The position numbers were made by a program, and so were the translations under genes. From Kitagawia praeruptora (Eukaryota > Streptophyta > Magnoliopsida > Apiales > Apiaceae): a DNA stretch of 64,000 bases. How positions within the stretch are numbered: the first letter of the stretch is position 1; every line of letters starts with the position of its first letter. The stretch is taken from assembly GCA_037693485.1 (NCBI GenBank), contig CM075346.1, forward strand, positions 132,576,501 to 132,640,500, written 5' to 3'. This document shows, piece by piece, positions 42,131 through 51,437 of the stretch. The notes beneath the pieces are model-generated. The model did not search any database. It was not told the origin of the DNA and saw only the letters and a program-made list of their open reading frames with translations.

Positions 42131-44555
42131 ATGCAGATGTCGAGCCAGGCTGCATCCGTTGAATCCCAGAACATGCCTACCAGGATTGCCTCTCAATTAC
42201 CATCTGCATCCGAGGCTGACTCCTTCACATCCCCAAAACCTTTGTCCACACTTCCTCCCATGGCTGCCACTGTGAGTGGCCGTACCCGTTCTAAAGTCAG
42301 AATCCTTGACCCCACCATTGCTCAAATCTCAGTTAAAACCTACCCTTTTGACTCTTCACCGTTTACTCCTACCCCTGTCAGTTCTGATTCTCCGGAATCT
42401 GAGGAGGAAATCCATTCATTGGGACATTTATCCCCAACAGCCGTACCCTTCAATGACCAGTCAGAAAATAGTGAAAACCAGGATAAAGCCACCCCTGTCA
42501 AAGTCTTGAATGTTACCACCCCCCAGCTTTCTTGTGCAAACACTCGAACCTCTATGACTGCTCAAAAACTAGAGAACCTCCTCGAAGCCTGTAACCCCGG
42601 GTGTTCACTTGTCGTACCCCAGCCTGAAGAGAGGTGTCATGACTTTTCTAACTTTGAGCCTGACCAGGCGATTCCATGTGCTGTCTTCTCTGCTCAGTTC
42701 TTTAGGTTGGGGTTATCATTACCCCTCCATCCTTTCATTGTGGACATCTTAAACACTTATAAACTTGCTCCTTTACAATTGACCCCGAATTCCTACCGAA
42801 TGGCTATTTGCATGTACATCTTGTATGATTCCTTGTTTCAAGTTAAACTAACCGCTCGTGAGTTGGGTTTCTTTTACCAACTCAAAGAGACTGGGAAAAC
42901 TTCTGGCTTCTACTACCTTACCACCTGGAACATCCACAAAGGCAAATGCATAAAGGGCAATAAACAAGGGATGTCAGGTTGGCACAAGCAATTTCTCTAT
43001 TGCTATGATTGTCCAAGTTACAGAACAGACTTTAACCATGATCCACCCATGCCCCTTCAGACTGATTTAGAAGATGAAGAGCTGAAAAGGGCTCAAAAAG
43101 CCTTAAAGAAAAGTGCAGCGCTAGGTGATGGTGCTAGCCTGCTAACTAAGAAAAAATTACTTCGTTTAGGTTTCAGTAAGAAACTCAGCATCAAGTCTTT
43201 AGAGGTTGCATGTACCCCTCTTGCTGACGAGACCCCTAATGAAACAGGTTTTCCATGCACCCTTGCTTCGCCGTCAAACTCCTCGTTTTCTGTTTTCTTT
43301 TTATTACAAATGCTCCACACCTTTGTCTGCATATAACCTGCTTGACTTGTGTATTGTAAGTATCCTTTTAATCACAATTATTTTAATTATAATTCTGTTT
43401 ATCTGTGCAGATATGTCTTTCTCTGTGCCATCGTTCATCAAGCGTTCTGGATACAAGGGTACCTCCAAGTCATCGGTCATACCACATGCTTCATCTAACA
43501 GAACCCCTGTCCCAGCTGCCAAATCTAGTCCGGTTCAAGCCGAAAAAATGATTTCCTCCAAGAAAAGGTCTTCTCAACGTACCCCTGAGCCATCAGGGGC
43601 CTCTGGTTCTCATGGGAGCAAACGTCCTAAAATTGAGGCAAAGCGAAGTCCTCCAAAAATTGTTCCTCCGGCTCCACTAACGGCCTTCATTGAGTCCATA
43701 AAAGAGAGGATTCCTATACAATCCATCCTGGAATGGGATAGTTTGAGCTTTGAAGAAGCTGCAAGTAGGGTTCCTTTGATGAATGCAGAAAGCTTGTTCT
43801 TGTATCTGAAGCACAGTGATCAAATTGCAGAAGCTGCGAAGGGGAACTCCAGGGTCCATACAGAGTTGTTCAGGGTGCAGTCAGAATTGAAAGCTTTCCA
43901 GGACGATAGAAAGAAGCTCTTGGATTCTAACAAGAAATTGTACGAGAGTGAAGGCAAACTGATCCAAGAGAAAGAGAGGTTACTGAAGGACAGGGAGACC
44001 CTTGATACCGTTATTCTGAAGATGGACAAAGAGAAAGAGGAGGCAGCTGCAGCTCACCAAAAGGAGAAGGAGAAACTCGACCTCAAAATCAAATCTCTTC
44101 AAGGCTCAATTGCTAAGCATAAGGTTTCTCTTTCCAAGCGAGAGGATCAGCGATATGATTCGGGCTATAAAGCTGGTGTGAAGGATTACATGTCTTCTAT
44201 GTATGAAGCCTTCCCTAACCTGGAATGGGGTCTCCTTGGCCAAGATGCAGTGGATGCTATCGAGTTGATCAAGGAAGAGCAGGCCGTTGCTGCTATGCAG
44301 GTGAATCCCAACCCTGTGGAGGTTGAAGCTGTGCAGACTCCTGGTGATGCCATCATGCAAGATGTTACTGCGATTGAACAGACGGTAGTTCCAACTGCCG
44401 AAGCCCCAGAAGGTGAGATGCAGACAGCTGAAGTCCTGGAAGGAGATTCTGCTATTGAACCTCAGACGAACACCTCTCCTGCAGAGCATGAGAAGGAAGC
44501 TTTAAATCCTCCGATCGAAACCCAGGTAGCCACCCCTACCAAGTTACCCCAGTGA
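42131..44555 (+). CDS. Tat-1 antisense extra gene: 'putative gypsy-type transposon' domain plus coiled coil, two exons
   Basis: Exon 1 42131-43247 and exon 2 43411-44555 join in phase (donor ACAG/GTTTTC, acceptor TGTGCAG/ATATG) into about 753 residues. ATG 42131 and 42137 are both possible starts. The N-terminus is Ser/Thr/Pro-rich. Residues about 195-320 (FFRLGLSLPLHPFIVDILN, APLQLTPNSYRMAICMYIL, GWHKQFLYCYD) resemble the plant family Pfam calls putative gypsy-type transposon (PF04195). Exon 2 has a basic Ser/Lys-rich part, then a coiled coil (SELKAFQDDRKKLLDSNKKL to about SLSKREDQ) and an acidic tail. It lies opposite to pol, as in Grande-type elements. Function unknown; a role in transposition or host interaction is speculation. 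The open frame implies recent constraint. Confidence 0.75.
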
Positions 44556-45412
44556 CTTGCTCGTATCTCCAAGAATTTCCTTTATTAAATCAGCTTCGTG
44601 AACTTTTCTTTTGCTGGCATGTATTGCCATGAACTAATTAATTTGAGGGTGCGGGCTCCTCTGAAGGCCTCGCGTGATGTAATCCTTGAACTATTTTTCT
44701 GACGTTTTGCTATGGTTTATGCATGTCATTTGCTTGATAAATGCCCGTAGTGTAGTTAAATTGCATGCTCACATGCGCACACACCTCCTTCAAACTCAGC
44801 ACTTAGTGCTCCTTACTTCGCAGGCCATGCCTAGGGGTACCATCCACCACATACTTAGTTTCGTTTGGCGTCAATGCCAGACTCCACCTTGCGATAATTA
44901 AGCCTTGGCCAATTTTGGGGTTCCAACTACTATACCCCTGTTCATTGATGGGACAGGCATGTATCCCTTTCTGAGGAACAGTAGATGTTCCATCCATCAT
45001 GCTCCTAATATGAGTTGACAAATCATGTTTATCCTTATAAGTTTTTAGATCCGTGCACCAAGTGAATTTTCCATTAGGTCTGCCATTTCCATCCTGAATC
45101 TTTATTTTGTAGCTAGCTCTTATCAGTCATAAGATCTTAACCGAAGGTTAATTGGTAATCCACCAATCGTACCCTCGGATATGATACATGTTGGTACATG
45201 TTGGGTTCTCACCATCCCTAATTTCCATACGGTAATTCAAGGTTCGAGCGATTGAACCCCCCCTCGTGATCCTAGTTACCCTAGAATCTTCCTACCACGG
45301 GGTTCATCCCTTGTTATGCATGAACCATACATATTCCAACCCCTGTGTACGTAATCCCTGTGCATTTCCGTCCATGTATTCGTATAATTCATATTTATAT
45401 AACCCGTGTGAT
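44556..45412 (+). other. Tat-1 spacer downstream of the antisense gene
   Basis: No coding region supported. It leads into tandem repeats at 45413. Repeated TACCCC/ACCCC-rich motifs continue the base composition of the Tat-1 3' part. Confidence 0.55.
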
Positions 45413-45583
45413 CCATTAACATACATTCCATATGTTTTCCATCCATTAACATATAATCCATATGCTTCCATCCATTAACATATAATCCATATGCTTCCAT
45501 CCATTAACATATAATCCATATGCTTCCATCCCTTAACATATAATCCATATGCTTCCATCCATTAACATATAATCTATATGCTT
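45413..45583 (+). repeat. 29-bp tandem repeat, about six units
   Basis: The unit contains CCATTAACATATAATCCATA followed by TGCTTCCAT. The central units are almost identical; outer ones diverge (CATTCCATATGTTTT at left, ATCTATATGCTTT at right). Tandem repeats between pol and the 3' LTR are a known trait of Tat elements. Confidence 0.9.
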
Positions 45584-45720
45584 TAAAATTTTTATCCATT
45601 TTTAAGTTAAACTATCCTTCCGTTAAGCGATGTATATCCACTACCCCCCGAGTTCTTTAATATAGTCAGACTTATAATGAAGAACTAGGTTCAACAGTCG
45701 TATCCCTGATATATATATAT
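45584..45720. other. Tat-1 spacer up to the Copia-B insertion
   Basis: AT-rich, ending in an ATATATATAT and T run where Copia-B inserted (TTTTT duplication at 45721-45725 and 56759-56763). Confidence 0.6.
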
Positions 45721-45725
45721 TTTTT

Positions 45726-46455
45726 TGTTAACTCGAATAACTTGTAGAAGGGGGGGTTGAATACAAGTTATATAATCGTGTCTGATTTTTGCTTGATTAT
45801 AAGAACAAGAATAAACGAATGAATCAAACTCTTGTTTGTATTAATAAGATCAAATACAAACTCTACCAAAGGTGTACAATACCTTTAGCAGCTGCTGACA
45901 ATACAAATATCTCTCTGTTTGTTTCGTACTCTCGAATACAAACCTTATACAGAGCTACGCACACGAACTCACAACTTCGTCGCTCTTTACAATGATATTG
46001 AGAGAGTATTTATAATGCTACCTATCAACTAATAACAGAAAGATATAATCTATACATGACAATGTTCTGCCTTCTAGTCGATAGTTTCCTTCAATAGAAA
46101 ACTCTTTCCTTCATAATATCTTCTTGCTTGTTCTTCAAACAACGATCCTATTTTATAGCACTTGCCAGTTTCTGTAGCATCCATAATGACATCATCAGTA
46201 ACACAACTGATATCAGGATCTGTACACTGCATCAGTATCTGATCAACCATCAGTATTGGACCATCATCAGGATTTGCTCTCTGTTCCTGACATGTAGTCT
46301 CCGATACACTGTTCATTCCTGACTAAACTATACAGATAACTGTCTTACACATAAAACCTAAATACAGTGCTAAATCCTTTATAAGATCAGGATTACAAGA
46401 AGTATAATGTGTAAATTCTATTCTTAACATCACAACTTATGAATTATTCCTAACA
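45726..46455 (-). repeat. Copia-B 3' LTR
   Basis: On the - strand TGTTAGGAATAATTC...GAGTTAACA. It contains a TATA-like TATAAATA read at 46014-46007 and clusters of TCCTGAT/TACTGAT repeats (about 46180-46320). Small frames at 45789-45995 and 46074-46316 are LTR sequence repeated in the other copy and are not called genes. Confidence 0.96.
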
Positions 46456-46469
46456 ATCTCCCCCTATTT
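46456..46469 (-). promoter_or_regulatory. Copia-B polypurine tract
   Basis: AAATAGGGGGAGAT on the - strand directly before the 3' LTR, identical to Copia-A at 28651-28664. A similar AAAAGGGGGAGATAAAG lies inside the end of the extra ORF region (about 46777-46793). Confidence 0.85.
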
Positions 46470-46822
46470 ATGCTTTACAAACTGAAGCATAAATCTAAGT
46501 TGTGGATGTCAAAACATATAACAATACAACCAGAATAGAATTTATGAATGTAGAATTATGAAGTTAAGTACCTCCTTCTCAGATGTAGACATTTATCCAG
46601 TACTTAGAAGAAAGAATTTTAACTATTAATGCTGCTCTTCCTTACCACTTCCTAGCTGAGATTCACCACTGTCACTCCTGGTTCTTCTTTTTACTACCAT
46701 TTGTCTGATCTTTATCTCCCCCAGCTTTATCTTTATCTCCTTCAGTCTGGTAGTGTTGTTGTTGTCTTTGAATTGTCTTTATCTCCCCCTTTTTGACATC
46801 AGCAACATTAATTCCAAGAGAT
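46470..46822 (-). other. Copia-B 3' untranslated region with out-of-frame extension
   Basis: Between the extra ORF stop and the polypurine tract. On the - strand a different frame is open from about 46896 to 46672 and begins with SVSESLGINVADVKKGEIK, then a Lys/Asp/Gln-rich tail. It overlaps the ORF end, so either the extra ORF once ended here and is frameshifted, or this is chance. The rest (46470-46670) is AT-rich and matches Copia-A 28513-28650. Confidence 0.55.
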
Positions 46823-49800
46823 TCAGAAACAGAACAAATGTTCCATAATTGTGACTTGGTTATCTTCAAGTGATTGAAGTCTTGTTTGAATAGCAATTTG
46901 AGAATTCTGAATATCTTTCAAAACATCAGAATGAACTTCAATATTGGAAGTGCTTCTAGTATCTTCAGTATCAGAATCAGAAAGAACTTTATCTTCAAGT
47001 CTTGTAGAAGAAGTTGCTTGAGTTGTATGATATTCAAGTAATAAAACCTGATTAGAAGTATCAACGTCTTCATCTTTCTGTTCTGGAACTGAAACATAAT
47101 CATCATCTCCTTCACCAGTATTCTGTGTACTAACATCTTCAAATCCTGACTCCTCCTTAGAGTGATCAGAGACTGTTGATGTCTCAATTCTAGCTGATAT
47201 TGGAAGTACATACAAAGGAACACTAGGATCATTAGGATCTTCATCTGGTACATATGTATCAAGAGATTGCTTTATCCTGGCACCTCTCCTGTTAATGATT
47301 TCTGCAAGCCTCTCCTTTTGCTTCTGAGCTTTAACTTCTGGCTTTGCATTGTGATGTGCTAGGTCATTCTTCTGATACATTTTGATGAATGAATAAGTAC
47401 CAGCATCCATACCCAAATTTTCAGACCAAGATTCAGGAAAAACCTGATCCCAGAAATCAAATGATGGTTTCCTAATTTTCTCTCCCTCACTATGGAGTTG
47501 ATCATCCATACCCTCATTCTCACTTTGACTTACTAAAGTCAACACTCTTTCTACCTCACCTTTTGCCTGGTCAGGAGCCAGCCGCTCAAATTGTGGATCA
47601 ATATCCATCTTTTCAAGTGTATCACTCAAATTTGGATAAGTGCTCTCATGACCTACAGAAAAATAGAGTTTAGAAGGAGTTTTTATACCTGAACTCACAT
47701 GGAGAGAGGGTTCCTCATATGGCATGTGGCTTGAGGTTTTCTCCAAGGAGTGAGCTGCTATAGTCTCTGAACCCATACAATCATCTTCTTTCCTTTCAGA
47801 AACTACAGACTCCAGTATACCACTTTCAGGTTCTTTACTAGACTCTGATGTCTTCAGTAATACTTCATTAGACATCATAGTTAGTACATCACCGTCTTTA
47901 AGTGTTGTTTGCTGAGACACACCCTCAAGGTGGATAGACTCTGACTGAACAAAATTTGTTTGATCTTCAGAAAAATCAACCAAAGTCATTCCTCCCATAT
48001 CATAGGGTATCTCACTTGCATTTTCAGTCATCACAGAAGACCTTTCAACATCAGCTATCACAGCTCCTGAGTCATCCTTCCTCTGACTAGATGGTTCTTG
48101 TGTTGCAGTGACCGTGATCTGATATTTCCTACTACTCACCACTGGTGCAATAGTATCTTCTGTTGACTGCTTCCCTCTATCTACTTCCTCCAGTTGTTCA
48201 CCTTGAGCTGAAGCATCTTCAATAATTACATCCTTGTCAAATAAATATGCATGAAGTGATTGAAGTGCAACATGCTTCGAGAGTCCAAATTTCTTGACTA
48301 ATTGTCTTCTGACAGATACATAGAAATACATCTTCATTAAGTCAAGTCTTTGATGTAGAAGTCCATATTCATCTGGAAATAAAAGTTTTGGTACTCTTTC
48401 AATCAGAAAGTCTAGAACAGGCCTTGACAACTTCACTTTGAGAGAAATTAGTCCCATAGCCAGTCTGTATGATAATGTAGTTTCCCATGAAGAATCAATA
48501 TCCAGATCTCTCTTGTCAAATACTGACATAGACGTAGCTTGATTTGTAGAAACCTGCATGATATTAGTTGGACTAGACTCTGTGTGTGTAGGTGACAATT
48601 GAATCTTTCTCCTTGTTCTCCTGATATAGTGAGCAAAAGATTTATCCTGAGAAGACTCAAGAGGTGTAGACACAGAAGTGATCTTGGGATGAGATCTTTG
48701 TTCAATAGACACAGTCTTTTGAGAGACAGTATCCAGTAACTGTTTTCCCTTTTTAAGAACTACAGCCTTTTGTGAGACTGCAGCCTGGCTGTGACTAGGT
48801 TTTTCATCTCTTTGTGCTAACACAGAAAGTTGAATTGCAGCCTTCAATTCTGCTCTCTCTGCAAGAGTTAAATCATCATCATCTTCACTAGAATTACTAC
48901 TACTACTTGACACAACAAATCTTCTCTTCCTTACAACTGATGTCTTTTGAGAAACACCAGAGGTTGGTTTCTTTGAAACAATAGGCTGTGGATCAAAATT
49001 TGGTTCTTGAATTGTTTCAGAGACTATAATGTTTTGGGCTACTTGGGTAGACACAGGTGGGTTCTCCTCCAATTGAGATTCCTGAGCCATTTCACCACAA
49101 AAGAAAGAAGAATTGTAGAGAGTAGGAAGATGAGTTTTAAGAATTACCTGAAAATGATATGGATAATGAATTGCAGGTATTTCATCTAGATTCTTTTCAT
49201 TGTCTTTCTTTGTAATATCAGAGAAAATTCTCTTTTGCTGTTCATAAGAAGAAACACAATGTTCCCTACCAAATCTAGCTTCAACATCAGGAATAAAATG
49301 GTTAATAAACAATTGCATAAATCTATGATAATAAACCATTTTCCTGTTTTGATCTCTTGACCCAAGTTTAATACTCATCTGACTTAAGATAATATGACCA
49401 ATGTTAATTACTCTGTCATAAAGCAAACTATAAGCAATATGAGATGTAACAGAAGTAATTTGTTGAAAAGAACTACATTTGCCAGTAAAACATTTAGCAA
49501 TTTGATCAAAGTAAAAAGACCATTCCTTTCTTAGAAAAGACCTATTCAACTGGCTCATGTTATCTAGAGGTCCACTATAACCTAATTCAGACAACATAGT
49601 TCTTATATTATCATCAGATGGTACATTCTCAAAACTATCAGTAACAGATAAGAAAAGTACTGAACTAACAACAGATTCAGTAATGTCAAATGAATCTTGT
49701 CCTAAATGTAGAACAATCTTACCTGATTGACTCTGAGTAGAATCAATTACCTCAGCATTCTCCCAAGCTTGTGAAACAGCTACTTGATTAATCTGTGGAG

Positions 49801-49972
49801 ATGCTGTCAATGCATAACTTAATGGTCCATACGCCAGAAAGTCCATGATTGGATGAAAATCAGATGACACTCCTTCCTTGTTGGTGATAGCTGCAACATG
49901 ATTGTTTGTCATAAAATCAAAGTCACCAAACTTGAAGGCTACTGATTTAGGTAATCTTCTCTGAGCTGCCAT
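46823..49972 (-). CDS. Copia-B large extra ORF downstream of pol (unknown function)
   Basis: 1,049-residue open frame in sense with pol, ATG 49972. N-terminal region (about 1-300) with FLRKEWSFYFDQIAKCFTGK, IAYSLLYDRVINIGHIILSQ and YYHRFMQLFINHFIP, shared with the Copia-A extra ORF and like 'putative plant transposon protein' domains. Middle: basic and Ser-rich (RKRRFVVSSSSSNSSEDDDD), then a second folded-looking segment (about 510-590, SWETTLSYRLAMGLISLKVK, RRQLVKKFGLSKHVALQSLH). The C-terminal half is acidic and Ser/Thr-rich, ending in a coiled-coil-like IQNSQIAIQTRLQSLEDNQV. No signal peptide and no clear membrane segment, so an envelope role is not supported. Open despite its size, which implies a recently functional product. 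Confidence 0.8.
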   Translation of the reverse strand: MAAQRRLPKSVAFKFGDFDFMTNNHVAAITNKEGVSSDFHPIMDFLAYGPLSYALTASPQINQVAVSQAWENAEVIDSTQSQSGKIVLHLGQDSFDITESVVSSVLFLSVTDSFENVPSDDNIRTMLSELGYSGPLDNMSQLNRSFLRKEWSFYFDQIAKCFTGKCSSFQQITSVTSHIAYSLLYDRVINIGHIILSQMSIKLGSRDQNRKMVYYHRFMQLFINHFIPDVEARFGREHCVSSYEQQKRIFSDITKKDNEKNLDEIPAIHYPYHFQVILKTHLPTLYNSSFFCGEMAQESQLEENPPVSTQVAQNIIVSETIQEPNFDPQPIVSKKPTSGVSQKTSVVRKRRFVVSSSSSNSSEDDDDLTLAERAELKAAIQLSVLAQRDEKPSHSQAAVSQKAVVLKKGKQLLDTVSQKTVSIEQRSHPKITSVSTPLESSQDKSFAHYIRRTRRKIQLSPTHTESSPTNIMQVSTNQATSMSVFDKRDLDIDSSWETTLSYRLAMGLISLKVKLSRPVLDFLIERVPKLLFPDEYGLLHQRLDLMKMYFYVSVRRQLVKKFGLSKHVALQSLHAYLFDKDVIIEDASAQGEQLEEVDRGKQSTEDTIAPVVSSRKYQITVTATQEPSSQRKDDSGAVIADVERSSVMTENASEIPYDMGGMTLVDFSEDQTNFVQSESIHLEGVSQQTTLKDGDVLTMMSNEVLLKTSESSKEPESGILESVVSERKEDDCMGSETIAAHSLEKTSSHMPYEEPSLHVSSGIKTPSKLYFSVGHESTYPNLSDTLEKMDIDPQFERLAPDQAKGEVERVLTLVSQSENEGMDDQLHSEGEKIRKPSFDFWDQVFPESWSENLGMDAGTYSFIKMYQKNDLAHHNAKPEVKAQKQKERLAEIINRRGARIKQSLDTYVPDEDPNDPSVPLYVLPISARIETSTVSDHSKEESGFEDVSTQNTGEGDDDYVSVPEQKDEDVDTSNQVLLLEYHTTQATSSTRLEDKVLSDSDTEDTRSTSNIEVHSDVLKDIQNSQIAIQTRLQSLEDNQVTIMEHLFCF

Positions 49973-51437
49973 TCTTGATCTGAAAAGAAACTTGAAAAAT
50001 TCTTGAAATGGATTAGTGATTTTGAAAACTCAAGAGTGATTTTTGCTTTAGAGAATGTAAGATTAGAGAAAGCAATTACACGATTAGAGTTTCAAAACAA
50101 ATATATTTCACAAATCTTTCAGACCACTATCCCATGTTGACACGTAGATTGACAGGTGTCAGTCCCTGAAAAATGCGGTTACCCATGATTTTTGGAAAAT
50201 AAAATCCAAAATTGATTTTCATGAAATAAATCAGGGTATAAATAAGTAATACTGATCAGCTTCCTTTTCCTGATGACCTCTCATCAAAATAATCACAAAA
50301 TGCAATTTGATTTAAAAATATAATTTTCAAATCCTGATGATCACTCATGAAATCCTGATCAATATCATCAGAGACTTAATATGGAGTTTTCCATGTGGCA
50401 TCTTTCTTTTATCTGAAAAAGAAAATAAACAATTAATCTGAACAGAAAATCAATTGGTTAGATATTTTCAATATTTCTTGAAACAAGAAATACAGTCTCA
50501 TGCAATAATTAGCATTTGACTTCATTAAGACTTCCAAGTGACTGCTCAGCTTCTCACGTCTTCCTTTAAAAGAACCAAACGCCTTGTGCCATTCTCCATA
50601 ACCTTTCAATTTCTTTTCTTCTCAACAATGCTTCTCAAACCAAAAATCCCTTCAAACCCATTTTTAAGATTTTTCTTGGTCGATGAACATCCTGTTCTTG
50701 ATCATCTCTTTGAACAAACGACTCTTCTCATCGAACTAATCATGAATGGATTGGTTTTCGATAATATCCAGAGGTTTCTCCTAGAACATCCATCTGTTGG
50801 ATACAATCTTCCCCTAACCTCCTCAAACTTGAGGATGAAGAATTTGGCCGAGAGTCTGAGGTTGATCTTGATGGAGATGCTATTCATTTAAGTTAGCTGC
50901 TCTCATTCAAGTCGCCCAGACAAGGAATCCAAGAGCAAACGAGGCTTTCATCCCCTGATGGATTTCTTGAGATGCTCCTTGTCCTGTACCTCAGAGTTCA
51001 TATCAAAGACAAGTATAGAGTAGAAATTTAGACAAAAAGATGTTGTATTTCATTTCCATGTAATGATTTTTATTAATGAAAATACAATTTCTTGTTATCT
51101 GCTTGTCTTTTGATTTTTGAATGATGTATAAATTATCAGTATACAAATATCAAAACTTGCTAGCATAGACTTAACACATCACAGAATCAGATTACTACAC
51201 AAAGTAAACGTCAGGATCTGAAGCAATTTTCATAATCCTGATACTGACACAATACTGATGACGTCAGCATCCTGATGACAAATCTAATCCTGATGATTAT
51301 TAACAAGTCTATCATACTGAAATTTATCAAGGCAATGTGTTATAGCTCAAGCATTTAACAATCAAATATAGATCCTGAAATATCAAGTCTATAAGCTAAG
51401 AACAACATACCTTGCTACTTTTGCAGATGTTAAAGAT
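49973..51437 (-). other. Copia-B spacer between pol and extra ORF
   Basis: Noncoding in the element sense. Rich in ATCCTGAT, ATACTGAT and ATCATCAG motifs (about 50270-50365 and 51190-51305). It contains an antisense ORF (50628-50891) and a conserved A/T block (51032-51091) that matches Copia-A 20661-20718. Confidence 0.7.
50628..50891 (+). CDS. Small antisense ORF in Copia-B (uncertain)
   Basis: 87 codons from ATG 50628, opposite to the element, preceded by TTTAAAAG (50565-50572) and followed by the block conserved with Copia-A. The ATG-frame product is hydrophobic (FLRFFLVDEHPVLDHLFEQ). Another frame of the same stretch encodes an acidic LEDEEFGRESEVDLDGDAI, which looks more like the Copia-A antisense protein, so the frame here may be decayed. 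Same position, strand and length as 20854-21111. Confidence 0.35.
   Translation: MLLKPKIPSNPFLRFFLVDEHPVLDHLFEQTTLLIELIMNGLVFDNIQRFLLEHPSVGYNLPLTSSNLRMKNLAESLRLILMEMLFI

Noticed and set aside
45413..45583. CRISPR-like array
   Set aside because: Units are directly adjacent with no unique spacers, in a plant retrotransposon; ordinary tandem repeat.
45789..46316. Small frames in the Copia-B LTRs (also at 56092-56625)
   Set aside because: LTR noncoding sequence with regulatory repeats; identical because of LTR duplication.
46823..49972. Reading the Copia-B extra ORF as a retroviral envelope gene
   Set aside because: No signal peptide, transmembrane segment or Cys pattern visible; placement after pol alone is not enough.
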